Shown here: in pieces, positions 1-5,831 of the stretch
Layout: each line of letters starts with the position of its first letter
How positions within the stretch are numbered: position 1 is the first letter of the stretch
Origin: an uncultured Xanthobacteraceae bacterium
GTDB taxonomy: Bacteria; Pseudomonadota; Alphaproteobacteria; Rhizobiales; Xanthobacteraceae
Assembly (NCBI GenBank): GCA_955652195.1
Contig: CATPBC010000403.1
Coordinates: forward strand, 1 to 5,831
DNA: 5,831 nt
Direction of reading: 5' to 3'
Notes under the pieces: generated by a model
Told to the model about the DNA's origin: nothing
Seen by the model: the letters and a program-made list of their open reading frames with translations, nothing else
Databases searched by the model: none
Translations under genes and position numbers: made by a program

Positions 1-624
1 ATCGCGACGCTTCCGGTGGCGCCGAATATTCTGGCGACCAATGCCAAGGGCACCATCAATTCCTTGTTCGAAGTGGTCGCGCGCGCCAAGGCCGAGCCGC
101 AGAAGCTCAATTATGCGAGCCCCGGCAACGGCACCACGCCGCAATTGGCAATGGAGCTGTTCAAGCTCAAAGCCGGCGTCGAGATCACCAATATTCCTTT
201 CAATGGCGGCGGTCCGGCGACCCAGGCGCTGCTCACTGGAACGGTCGATCTGCTGTTGACCGCGTTGCCCGGCGCGCAGGCGCAAGTGCAGGCCGGCGTC
301 ATGCGCGGCCTCGCGGTCACCACCAAAACGCGCTGGGTCAATCTTCGCGACGTGCCGACCTTCAGCGAGCAGGGCTTTCCGGACGTGACGCTGGAGACGG
401 AGCATTTCCTGCTCGCTCCGGCCGGCACGCCGGCTCCGATCCTCGAGCGCTACACCAAGGCGGCGTTGGCGGTGCTTTCACAGGACGACATCAAAAGCCG
501 CGTCGTCCAACTCGGCTATGCGCCGGTCGCCGGCGGCCCCGAGGCGGTCAAGGAGCGCATCGCCAAGAACGTGCCGTTCTTCAAACAGCTCATCGCCGAC
601 GCGAAGATTCCGCAGATCGAATGA
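1..624 (+). CDS. Bug/TctC-family tripartite tricarboxylate transporter substrate-binding protein (5'-truncated by window edge)
   Basis: This is the C-terminal part of a periplasmic solute-binding protein of the Bug/TctC family. Such proteins bind small carboxylates or related ligands and deliver them to TctAB-type permeases. The frame is open from base 1, which reads IATLPVAPNILATN, and stops with TGA at 622-624, so 207 codons are visible. Family members are about 320 residues, so roughly 110-120 N-terminal residues, including the signal peptide, lie outside the window. Family signatures are LNYASPGNGTTPQLAMELF (about residues 36-54), the ligand-loop stretch IPFNGGGPATQALLTGTVDLL (about 65-85), then GLAVTTKTR and DVPTFSEQGFPD. 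The GTG at 16 is internal, because family homology continues upstream of it. No TctA or TctB gene is visible, and many Bug proteins are orphans of this kind. The ligand cannot be told from sequence. Family assignment is firm. Confidence 0.93.
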   Translation: MATLPVAPNILATNAKGTINSLFEVVARAKAEPQKLNYASPGNGTTPQLAMELFKLKAGVEITNIPFNGGGPATQALLTGTVDLLLTALPGAQAQVQAGVMRGLAVTTKTRWVNLRDVPTFSEQGFPDVTLETEHFLLAPAGTPAPILERYTKAALAVLSQDDIKSRVVQLGYAPVAGGPEAVKERIAKNVPFFKQLIADAKIPQIE

Positions 625-649
625 CGGCAGGAGCCGACGGGGTGATTGA

Positions 650-670
650 ATGAGACGCCGCGATGACATC
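650..670 (+). repeat. Near-duplicate of the start region of the downstream binding-protein gene
   Basis: These 21 bases match the first 21 bases of the downstream gene (798-818) at 18 positions. Both copies begin ATGAGACG and encode MRRRD, but the open frame from 650 then runs into the palindromic repeat. The copy is most simply a remnant start, or one side of a diverged duplication flanking the repeat. Chance similarity is not excluded because the stretch is short. Confidence 0.45.
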
Positions 671-674
671 CCTC

Positions 675-797
675 GTTTCCCGGGCGCAGCGCAGCGCGAA
701 GTGGTGCGCTGCAGACCCGGGATCGTTATAAACTCCGGGCCTGCAAAGTTCTCGGATCAGCGGTGCACCACTCCGCGGTGCACCGCATCCGGGAAAC
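675..797. repeat. Palindromic intergenic repeat, REP/BIME-like, two hairpins
   Basis: The outer ends form a perfect 9-bp inverted repeat, GTTTCCCGG (675-683) and CCGGGAAAC (789-797). Inside are two hairpins. The first pairs 679-693 with 705-721 (CCCGGG plus GCAGCGCA arms, 11-nt loop and a small bulge). The second pairs 760-769 with 777-786 (GCGGTGCACC arms, 7-nt loop) and is extended by CGGAT (753-757) against ATCCG (787-791). About 30 bases of unpaired sequence separate the hairpins. The layout is that of a paired REP-type element, and it resembles GC-rich intergenic repeats I recall from Bradyrhizobium-type genomes; that resemblance is from memory and was not searched. It fills nearly all the space between the two binding-protein genes and ends one base before the second start codon. 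There is no T-tract, so it is not an obvious intrinsic terminator. Confidence 0.7.
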
Positions 798-1779
798 ATG
801 AGACGGCGCGATTTCATCACATTGTTCGGCGGCGCTGCGGCCTCTTGGCCGCTCTCGGCGCGCGCGCAGCAACCGGCGATGCCGGTGATTGGATTTCTCA
901 GCAGCGCATCGCCTGACGTTAACGAAACTCGTCTGCGCGTATTCCGCGGCGGACTGAAAGAAGCTGGCTATGTCGAGGGTGAGAACGTCGCCATCGAATA
1001 TCGTTGGGCGAATGGCCAAAACGATCTCCTGCCGAAGCTCGCGGCGGAATTGGTGCAACTTCGCGTGAAGGTGATAGTCGCAGCGAGCGGCACCGCTGGC
1101 GTGCTGGCGGCAAAGGCCGCGACCACGACAATTCCAATCGTGTTTGCCGTGGCCGTTGATCCGGTGAAGGCTGGACTTGTGGCGAGCCTGAACCGGCCCG
1201 GCGAAAATCTGACCGGCGTTACCAATATGAATGTTGAGATCGGGCCAAAACGGCTCGAACTGCTGCATGCTACCTACGGCAACTGCCTTCGGCGTGCTTA
1301 TCGACCCAACCACCGTTGTTCTCGCTGACGACTTTGCGCGCGGCATGGACGCGGCGGCCCGCACCCTCGGGCTGCAGCTTCATGTGCTCAATGCCAGTGC
1401 CGACCGAGATTTCGATTCAGTGTTTGCTTCCTTGGCCCAATTGCACGCAAGCGCGCTCATCATCGGCCCGAGTGCACTCTTTTCCGCTCGAAGCGAACGG
1501 CTCGGCGCACTGGCGGCGCGCCACAAGGTGCCCGCGATCGGCTTATTGCCGGAATTTGCTGCCGGCGGCGGCCTGTTGAGCTATGGCAGCGACGAAACAG
1601 AATATTACCGGCTGGTCGGCATCTATACTGGGAGGATTCTCAAGGGCGAGAAGCCGGCAGAGTTGCCGGTTCAGGAATCGGCGAAGGTCAAATTGATTGT
1701 CAATCTCAAGACCGCCAAAGCGCTTGGCATCACCGTGCCGCTCTCGCTGCTCGGCCGCGCCGATGAGGTGATCGAATAG
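798..1779 (+). pseudogene. ABC transporter substrate-binding protein (ABC_sub_bind family), interrupted by one frameshift
   Basis: This is a periplasmic solute-binding protein of the ABC_sub_bind (TrpX-like) family, common in Bradyrhizobium relatives. The first 157 codons (798-1268) carry a Tat-like leader, [12 protein letters not shown], with a likely cut after SARA (residue 23). The domain start [11 protein letters not shown] and the motifs [15 protein letters not shown] and [34 protein letters not shown] follow. After LELLH the frame is lost, and the ribosome would reach TGA at 1326-1328. The rest of the protein continues in the +1 frame from 1270 ([15 protein letters not shown]) to TAG at 1777-1779. 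It includes LGLQLHVLNAS, DFDSVFASL, YTGRILKGEKPAELPVQ and the C-terminal KTAKALGITVPLSLLGRADEVIE. The two parts total about 326 residues, the usual family length. The 5' half could make a truncated product of 176 residues. The initiation region is unusual because the start codon abuts a palindromic repeat and only GGGAA precedes it, at short spacing. A sequencing error is the main alternative to a true pseudogene. Confidence 0.85.
1266..1276 (+). other. Frameshift point in the binding-protein gene
   Basis: Reading frame 1 gives LELLH up to CAT at 1266-1268. The correct continuation, LPTATAF, starts with CTA at 1270, leaving one extra base (G1269). Relatives, as I remember them, read LELLHELxPTA here, so a 5-bp deletion removing most of two codons explains the junction better than a 1-bp insertion. 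There is no slippery heptamer, so a programmed shift is unlikely. Confidence 0.75.
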
Positions 1780-1792
1780 GATCGAAGGATTG

Positions 1793-2590
1793 CTACTCAC
1801 CCACCCATTGCGGCGGGCGCTTGTTGAGAAACGCGTCCAGGCCTTCGCGGAAATCGCGGCTCATGTAGCACATCAGGATCAGGTCCTCGCCTTCCTCGCG
1901 CGACAGGCGCCGCTGCAGCCGGACCAGGGCCTGTTTGGTGGCGTTGAGCGTGAGCGGTGCATGGCCGGCGATCAGTGTCGCAAGCTCGCTGGCGCGCTGT
2001 TGCAGCGCCGCGCCGTCCTCGACCACTTCGTTGAGCAAGCCGAGGCTTGCCGCTTCCTCGGCGCCGACCAGGCGCGCGGTGAAAATCAAGTCCTTCACCC
2101 GTGCCGGGCCGACCAGAGCGGTGAGCCGGCTGATACTCGACATCGAAAGGCAATTGCCGAGCGTGCGGGCGATCGGAAATCCGATCCTGGTCGTCTTGGT
2201 ACCGATGCGCAGATCGCAGCAGGCGGCGATGCCGGCGCCGCCGCCGGTGCAGGCGCCGGTAATGGCGGCGATCGTTGGAACGCGGCACTGTTCGATCTGG
2301 GTGAGCACGCGGTCGATGCGCGATTCGTATTCAAGGGCGTGCTGCGGCGTGGTGAAGGCGCGAAACTGATTGATATCGGTACCCGACGCGAACGCTTTGT
2401 CGCCGGCGCCCTGCAACACCAGCACCTTGATCGAACGGTCGCGATTGGCCTCGTCGCAGATTTCGGCAAGGCGCTCATACATCGCAAACGTAAAGGCATT
2501 GCGCGCCTGCGGGCGATTGAACGTGACCCGGCCGATGCCGTCGCTCAGCTCGTACAGGATATCTTGAGAGGTTTGCGTTTGCTGTTCCAT
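1793..2590 (-). CDS. Enoyl-CoA hydratase/isomerase (crotonase) family protein
   Basis: This is a 265-residue crotonase-fold protein acting on an acyl-CoA thioester in the cytoplasm; the exact reaction is unknown. The family N-terminus GIGRVTFNRPQARNAF is at residues 18-33. The first oxyanion-hole segment, FASGTDI, is at 67-73, and the second, TGACTGGGAGIAACCDLRI, at 111-129. The C-terminal segment has NATKQAL (216-222), then SRDFREGLDAFLNKRPPQW. The glutamates of classical hydratases, in GGGCE and QPE of the rat mitochondrial enzyme, align with Gly120 and Ile140, and the second loop reads FPIARTLGNCLS. Simple 2-trans-enoyl-CoA hydration is therefore doubtful, and isomerase, hydrolase or lyase chemistry is possible. 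The ATG at 2588-2590 is preceded by AAGAAGG (2607-2613), which is rather far away. An in-frame CTG at 2600-2602 would be better spaced but is a rare start. The gene lies 78 bp after the FAD dehydrogenase gene and converges on the broken binding-protein gene, 13 bp between stops. Confidence 0.93.
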   Translation of the reverse strand: MEQQTQTSQDILYELSDGIGRVTFNRPQARNAFTFAMYERLAEICDEANRDRSIKVLVLQGAGDKAFASGTDINQFRAFTTPQHALEYESRIDRVLTQIEQCRVPTIAAITGACTGGGAGIAACCDLRIGTKTTRIGFPIARTLGNCLSMSSISRLTALVGPARVKDLIFTARLVGAEEAASLGLLNEVVEDGAALQQRASELATLIAGHAPLTLNATKQALVRLQRRLSREEGEDLILMCYMSRDFREGLDAFLNKRPPQWVGE

Positions 2591-2668
2591 CGCCGTTTTC
2601 AGTTAGCCTTCTTTGCGAAGATCCCGAGCCCGTCCCTGCCTATCCTGCTTGCCGAGGGAAGGGTGGGG

Positions 2669-4105
2669 CTACAGCACCTTTCCGGGATTGAGAATTCCCT
2701 TCGGATCGAGCATGCGCTTGAGGCTGCGCATCAGATCGAGCGCGACCGGATCTTTTACCGAAGGCAACAGATCGCGTTTCATCACGCCGACGCCATGCTC
2801 CGCAGAAATCGAGCCGCCGTATTTCTTCACCACTGCGAACACGGCCGCGTTTACTTCGTCCCAGCGCTTGAGAAATTCGCCCTTATCGGTGCCGACCGGC
2901 TGGTTGACGTTGTAGTGAATGTTGCCGTCGCCGAGGTGGCCGAACGGCAGCGGCCGCGCGCCGGGGATGAGCGCGGTCACCGCGGCGTCGGCTTCTCTGA
3001 TGAAAGCCGGCACCGCGGCGACCGGCACCGAAATGTCATGCTTGATCGAGCCGCCAGCGTAGCGCTGCACCTCACCGAACATTTCGCGCACGCGCCAGAA
3101 CGCCTTGCCCTGCTCGATGCTCTCGGCGATCGTCGCGTCGAGCACCAGGCCGCGTTCCATGCCGTCCGCCAGTACCGCCTCAAGGAGTGCGCGCAGGCCC
3201 TCGCGCTGCTGCGACGAAAGCTCCATCAGCACGTACCAGGCATGCGGCGAAGCGAGCGGATCGCGACAGCCTTGCGCGTGACGCAGCACCAGCTCGATGC
3301 CGGCCCGTGTCATGATCTCGAAGCTCGTGACGTCGCCGCCGCTGCGTTCCTGGGCAATGCCGAGGAGTTCGAGCGCCGCTTCGGCAGACGCGACGCCGGC
3401 GAATGCGGTCTCGACCGAACGCGGCCGCGGGACCAGCCGCAGCACCGCGGCGGTGATCACGCCGAGCGTGCCTTCGGCGCCGATGAACAGGTTTTTCAGG
3501 TCGTAACCGGTATTGTCCTTCTTCAGCTTATTGAGGTCATTGAGCACGCGGCCGTCGGCCAGCACCACTTCGAGGCCGAGCGCATGCGCGCGCGCGATGC
3601 CGTGAGCAATCGCCGCGGTGCCGCCGGCATTGGTGGCAAGATTGCCGCCAATGGTGCAGGTGCCTTCGGAGGGAAGAAGCTGCGGATAGAGCCGGTCGAC
3701 CGCCGCGGCCGCTTCGCGCGCGCGCTGCAAGGTGACGCCGGCTTCGCAGGTGATGGTGTAGGAGGTTGGATCGACCTCGCGAATGCGATCGAGCCGGTTG
3801 AGCGACAGCACGATCTCGTTGTGATGCGGGATCTGGCCGCCGACGAGGCCGGTATTGCCGCCTTGCGGCACGATCGGAGTTGCCGTCTCGTTGGCAAGCT
3901 GCAAAATTGCCGAGACTTCGGCGACCGATCCCGGCCGCAGCACCATCGGCGAATGGCCGCGGAACAGGTCGCGCATTTCGACGAGATAAGGCGTTTGCGC
4001 CTGCGGATCGGTGATCGCGTATTTGTCGCCGACAATCGCGGCAAAGCGCGCGAGCAGCTTCTGGTCGAGTTTCTTGTCTGAACTGGTCGGCGGCTTATCG
4101 AGCAT
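2669..4105 (-). CDS. FAD-binding 2-hydroxyacid dehydrogenase (GlcD / D-2-hydroxyglutarate or D-lactate dehydrogenase type)
   Basis: This 478-residue flavoenzyme of the vanillyl-alcohol-oxidase/GlcD superfamily is expected to oxidise a D-2-hydroxyacid to the 2-oxoacid, passing electrons to a quinone, cytochrome or flavoprotein acceptor. The FAD_binding_4 domain covers about residues 50-225, with IVPQGGNTGLVGGQ (78-91), EAGVTLQRAR (121-130), PSEGTCTIGGNLATNAGG (145-162) and NTGYDLKNLFIGAEGTLGVIT (198-218). The FAD-oxidase C-terminal domain follows. It holds SIKHDISVPV (353-362), GHLGDGNIHYNV (389-400) and GGSISAEHGVG (430-440), ending in LDPKGILNPGKVL. His390, His397 and Glu436/His437 match the metal- and substrate-site positions known in D-2-hydroxyglutarate dehydrogenases. 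Length and motifs are complete. The start is ATG at 4103-4105; no strong ribosome-binding site precedes it, but the next methionine (residue 44) is too far into the protein. The substrate cannot be fixed between D-2-hydroxyglutarate, D-lactate and glycolate. No GlcE or GlcF subunit is adjacent, which favours a single-chain enzyme. Confidence 0.94.
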   Translation of the reverse strand: MLDKPPTSSDKKLDQKLLARFAAIVGDKYAITDPQAQTPYLVEMRDLFRGHSPMVLRPGSVAEVSAILQLANETATPIVPQGGNTGLVGGQIPHHNEIVLSLNRLDRIREVDPTSYTITCEAGVTLQRAREAAAAVDRLYPQLLPSEGTCTIGGNLATNAGGTAAIAHGIARAHALGLEVVLADGRVLNDLNKLKKDNTGYDLKNLFIGAEGTLGVITAAVLRLVPRPRSVETAFAGVASAEAALELLGIAQERSGGDVTSFEIMTRAGIELVLRHAQGCRDPLASPHAWYVLMELSSQQREGLRALLEAVLADGMERGLVLDATIAESIEQGKAFWRVREMFGEVQRYAGGSIKHDISVPVAAVPAFIREADAAVTALIPGARPLPFGHLGDGNIHYNVNQPVGTDKGEFLKRWDEVNAAVFAVVKKYGGSISAEHGVGVMKRDLLPSVKDPVALDLMRSLKRMLDPKGILNPGKVL

Positions 4106-4151
4106 CAGGGGGCGTTTCCGGCGGAGCGCGTCCTAGACAGGATAAATGACA

Positions 4152-4167
4152 GCCGGCCCCAGCCGGC
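4152..4167 (-). terminator. GC-rich hairpin after the small secreted-protein gene, possible weak terminator
   Basis: GCCGGC (4152-4157) and GCCGGC (4162-4167) form a 6-bp stem with a 4-nt loop, 20 bp beyond the stop codon of the upstream minus-strand gene. On that strand it is followed by TGTCATTTATC, which has only a short T-rich stretch. It may weaken read-through into the FAD dehydrogenase gene, but it is not a textbook intrinsic terminator. The rest of the 82-bp gap shows no clear promoter. Confidence 0.3.
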
Positions 4168-4187
4168 GCAAGCGCGGCTTTTGCCGG

Positions 4188-4766
4188 TCAATGCGCTTTG
4201 AGGAACGCCACGTAAGCCGCATCGGCGCGATCCAAGGCCTGCTTGCTGTTGCCGCTCACCACCACATCGAGAACAAACTCGTTACCGTCTTTATCGGAAT
4301 CGATGCCGAATGCGCCGATCTCATAGGCCTGCTGCGCCTTGTCCGGATTTTCAAAGACAAAGCGAATGAACGGCGGCTTGCCGTTGCTGCGTTCGATGGG
4401 AGCGAGCTCGGAGGTCTTCGCCTTGGCATTCGCGGCCACCCAGCGCGCGTTGCTGATGCGCGCGAAGTCGGCAAGCGTTTGCTGCTTATCGCGGTGATAA
4501 AACACCTCCACATAGATCAGCGGATCGGCGGTGGCGAAGCTCGCTCCGTTTGGCACGATGATCTGGATTTTGTTTTGCCGGCTTGCTTGCTTGTCGATCT
4601 CCCAACCGTCCGGAGGGGTCAGCACGAGCTGATAGGAAGCGCAAAGCTGCTGAGCGCCGCATGGATTTAAAAATTTATGCACTTCCGCACGTGCCGGGGC
4701 GCTGCAAAAAATCAGCGCGGCGAAGGCGGCTTTGATGGAAGCCGAGGCCACGCGAGCAGCCCTCAT
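4188..4766 (-). CDS. Small secreted protein of unknown function
   Basis: I do not recognise this family. The protein is 192 residues from the ATG at 4764-4766. It begins with a clear Sec-type signal peptide: basic MRAAR, a hydrophobic stretch around IKAAFAALIFCSA, and a likely cut after APARA (residue 27), giving a periplasmic or secreted protein of about 165 residues. The mature part has two nearby cysteines (NPCGAQQLC) that could form a disulfide, then SYQLVLTPPDGWEID, a segment typical of a compact beta-rich lipoprotein-like fold. It also has FIRFVFENPDKAQQAYEIGAFGIDSDKDGNEFVLDVVVSG and a short C-terminal helix. There is no lipobox or further membrane segment. The start was chosen because GAGGAG (4773-4778) lies 6 bp upstream of this ATG. 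An in-frame GTG at 4785-4787 would add 7 residues and overlap the Sua5 stop, but it has no ribosome-binding site. The gene follows the Sua5 gene by 17 bp and is probably co-transcribed with it. Confidence 0.85.
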   Translation of the reverse strand: MRAARVASASIKAAFAALIFCSAPARAEVHKFLNPCGAQQLCASYQLVLTPPDGWEIDKQASRQNKIQIIVPNGASFATADPLIYVEVFYHRDKQQTLADFARISNARWVAANAKAKTSELAPIERSNGKPPFIRFVFENPDKAQQAYEIGAFGIDSDKDGNEFVLDVVVSGNSKQALDRADAAYVAFLKAH

Positions 4767-4770
4767 CCCA

Positions 4771-4778
4771 CTCTCCTC
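4771..4778 (-). promoter_or_regulatory. Ribosome-binding site deciding the start of the small secreted-protein gene
   Basis: On the minus strand this reads GAGGAGAG. It is a strong anti-16S match, with 6 bp between GAGGAG and the ATG at 4766. It favours that ATG over the upstream in-frame GTG at 4787. It sits just past the Sua5 stop codon, as in a tightly packed operon. Confidence 0.7.
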
Positions 4779-4783
4779 AATTT

Positions 4784-5788
4784 TCACCGCGCCGCGCGCC
4801 GCAGCCGGTCGTTGATCGCCTCGCCCAGCCCGTCATCGGGGATCGGCATCACTGCGATCACTTTGGCGCCGAGCGCGTCGAGCGCGCGCAAATGTGAAAA
4901 AAGATTTGCCGCCGCTTCGACCGGATCGCCGCGCGCGGAAAGGTTTAGCATTTTCATCGCGCCCGCGGCGCCTTCGGCAAGCTGCGGACCAAAGGCCAGC
5001 AAGGCTTCGCCGGGCGCGACCGCTTTCACGTCGAGCCGCAACGGCGTATGCGGCGCATAATGCGCCAACAGCATGCCCGGCGCGCGCGGCGCATTTTTGC
5101 CGTCCGCAGGCGTCGGCGCCGCGGCGAGCGGCTGGCCCAATACGCGCTCGATCGCTTCACGCGGCACGCCGCCCGGCCGCAACAGCGCCGGCGCGCCAAG
5201 AGGTTGCGCAAGACAGGCGACGATTGTCGACTCCACTCCAACCGGCGTGGCGCCGCCATCGACGATGAGATCGATGCGGCCGCCGAGATCGGCGAGCACA
5301 TGCGCGGCCGTCGTCGGCGAAACGTGACCGGAGTGATTGGCCGACGGCGCCACCACCGGTCCGTCGAAGCTGCGAAGAATCTCCTGCGCGATCGGATGCG
5401 CCGGCACCCGCACCGCGATGCTGTCGAGCCCGGCGGTGGCCAAATCCGCGACCGGGCACTCCGCCGCCTTGGGCAAGACCAGCGTCAGCGGTCCGGGCCA
5501 AAACGCGTCCGCCAGCCGCGCCGCCGCCGCATCGAACCGCGCCAGCTTTCGCGCCGCCACAGCGCTCGCCACATGGGCGATCAGCGGATTAAAGGCCGGC
5601 CGGCCTTTCGCCGCATAGAGCCGCGCAATGGCCGCGCCGTCGCTGGCATCGGCGCCGAGCCCATAGACCGTCTCGGTCGGAAACGCGACCAGCCCGCCGG
5701 CGGCGAGACAGCGCGCCGCCTCGGCAATCGCCGCGGCATCCGCCGTCAGCATGCGCGTTTTTACCTCTGCCGTCACCGGGCCTGTCAT
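4784..5788 (-). CDS. tsaC: L-threonylcarbamoyladenylate synthase, Sua5/YrdC/YwlC type
   Basis: This enzyme makes threonylcarbamoyl-AMP from threonine, bicarbonate and ATP, the first step of the t6A modification at position 37 of ANN-decoding tRNAs. The TsaD complex then transfers the group. The protein is 334 residues from the ATG at 5788. The YrdC domain shows GGLVAFPTETVYGLGADA (about 31-48), YAAKGRPAFNPLIAHV (58-73), FWPGPLTLVL (96-105), SIAVRVPAH (123-131), APSANHSG (147-154), GVESTIV (184-190) and LLRPGG (202-207). The linker APGMLLAHYAPHTPL and a C-terminal Sua5 domain follow, ending PIPDDGLGEAINDRLRRAA, which marks the long two-domain Sua5 form and not short TsaC. A GTG at 5813-5815 would add nine residues (to 343). 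The ATG at 5788 is preferred because AAAGGTG (5794-5800) is well spaced before it. The gene is the first of four co-directional genes in view. Confidence 0.95.
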   Translation of the reverse strand: MTGPVTAEVKTRMLTADAAAIAEAARCLAAGGLVAFPTETVYGLGADASDGAAIARLYAAKGRPAFNPLIAHVASAVAARKLARFDAAAARLADAFWPGPLTLVLPKAAECPVADLATAGLDSIAVRVPAHPIAQEILRSFDGPVVAPSANHSGHVSPTTAAHVLADLGGRIDLIVDGGATPVGVESTIVACLAQPLGAPALLRPGGVPREAIERVLGQPLAAAPTPADGKNAPRAPGMLLAHYAPHTPLRLDVKAVAPGEALLAFGPQLAEGAAGAMKMLNLSARGDPVEAAANLFSHLRALDALGAKVIAVMPIPDDGLGEAINDRLRRAAR

Positions 5789-5793
5789 TGCCG

Positions 5794-5800
5794 CACCTTT
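5794..5800 (-). promoter_or_regulatory. Ribosome-binding site for the Sua5 gene
   Basis: On the minus strand this reads AAAGGTG, with 7 bp between AGG and the ATG at 5788. It supports the shorter 334-residue start over the upstream GTG. The remaining bases up to the window edge are too few to show a promoter. Confidence 0.55.
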
Positions 5801-5831
5801 GCGCCTAGATAACACGGGCGCGACGCCGGCA

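Noticed and set aside
16..624. GTG at 16 as the true start of the first gene
   Set aside because: The frame is open and family-like from base 1, and the protein would lack its signal peptide and first lobe.
721..735. TTATAA-containing stretch as a promoter -10 for the binding-protein gene
   Set aside because: It lies between the hairpins of the repeat, and no convincing -35 element is found at the right distance.
760..786. Repeated GGTGCACC units as a tandem operator or CRISPR-like repeat
   Set aside because: There are only two copies and they pair as arms of one hairpin within the palindromic element, so the element explains them.
650..916. An 88-codon plus-strand frame starting MRRRDDIP
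   Set aside because: After the first few codons it translates the palindromic repeat and then an out-of-frame part of the binding-protein gene. Only its start resembles a real gene.
1231..1779. A separate gene starting at the ATG at 1231
   Set aside because: The first 13 codons are an out-of-frame reading of the upstream half. Homology in this frame begins only at 1270, so it is the 3' half of the frameshifted gene.
2607..2613. AAGAAGG as proof of a CTG start at 2600-2602 for the crotonase-family gene
   Set aside because: The spacing is good, but CTG starts are rare and only four residues would be added. The ATG at 2590 is kept.
1790..4081. A 763-codon open frame on the plus strand
   Set aside because: It lies exactly antisense and codon-aligned to the enoyl-CoA hydratase-like and FAD dehydrogenase genes. 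Its stops would need TTA, CTA or TCA codons in those genes, which are rare at this GC content. Its translation is rich in Arg, His and Ala with no recognisable domain.
5048..5812. A 254-codon open frame on the plus strand opposite the Sua5 gene
   Set aside because: It is the antisense shadow of a clearly recognised gene, with a low-complexity Arg-rich translation.

Overview
The window reads as a GC-rich alphaproteobacterial chromosome, most likely from the Bradyrhizobium/Rhodopseudomonas/Pseudolabrys group of Hyphomicrobiales. This is an inference from strong G/C third-position bias, the two kinds of solute-binding protein present (TctC/Bug and the ABC_sub_bind type with an MRRRDFIT leader), and a hairpin-rich intergenic repeat resembling repeats I remember from these genomes. 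No RNA gene, CRISPR array, transposase or phage gene is visible.

Left part, plus strand (1-1779). The window opens inside a Bug/TctC periplasmic binding protein, of which the C-terminal 207 codons are present. A 173-bp gap follows, and most of it is a roughly 123-bp palindromic repeat (675-797) made of two hairpins between 9-bp inverted ends. The repeat touches the start codon of a second solute-binding protein gene (798-1779). That gene covers the full family length but is broken by one frameshift near 1269. Neither binding protein has a transporter permease or ATPase in view.

Right part, minus strand (1793-5788). Four co-directional genes run right to left. They are a Sua5-type L-threonylcarbamoyladenylate synthase (tRNA t6A modification), a small secreted protein of unknown function 17 bp downstream, a FAD-binding 2-hydroxyacid dehydrogenase of the GlcD/D-2-hydroxyglutarate dehydrogenase type, and an enoyl-CoA hydratase/isomerase-family protein. 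The gaps are 17, 82 and 78 bp, so at least partial co-transcription is plausible. The enoyl-CoA hydratase gene converges on the broken binding-protein gene with 13 bp between their stop codons.

I see no convincing undescribed system. The points most worth a second look are the palindromic repeat beside a near-duplicate of the downstream gene's start, the single frameshift in that gene, and the crotonase-fold protein lacking both glutamates of the classical hydratase active site.
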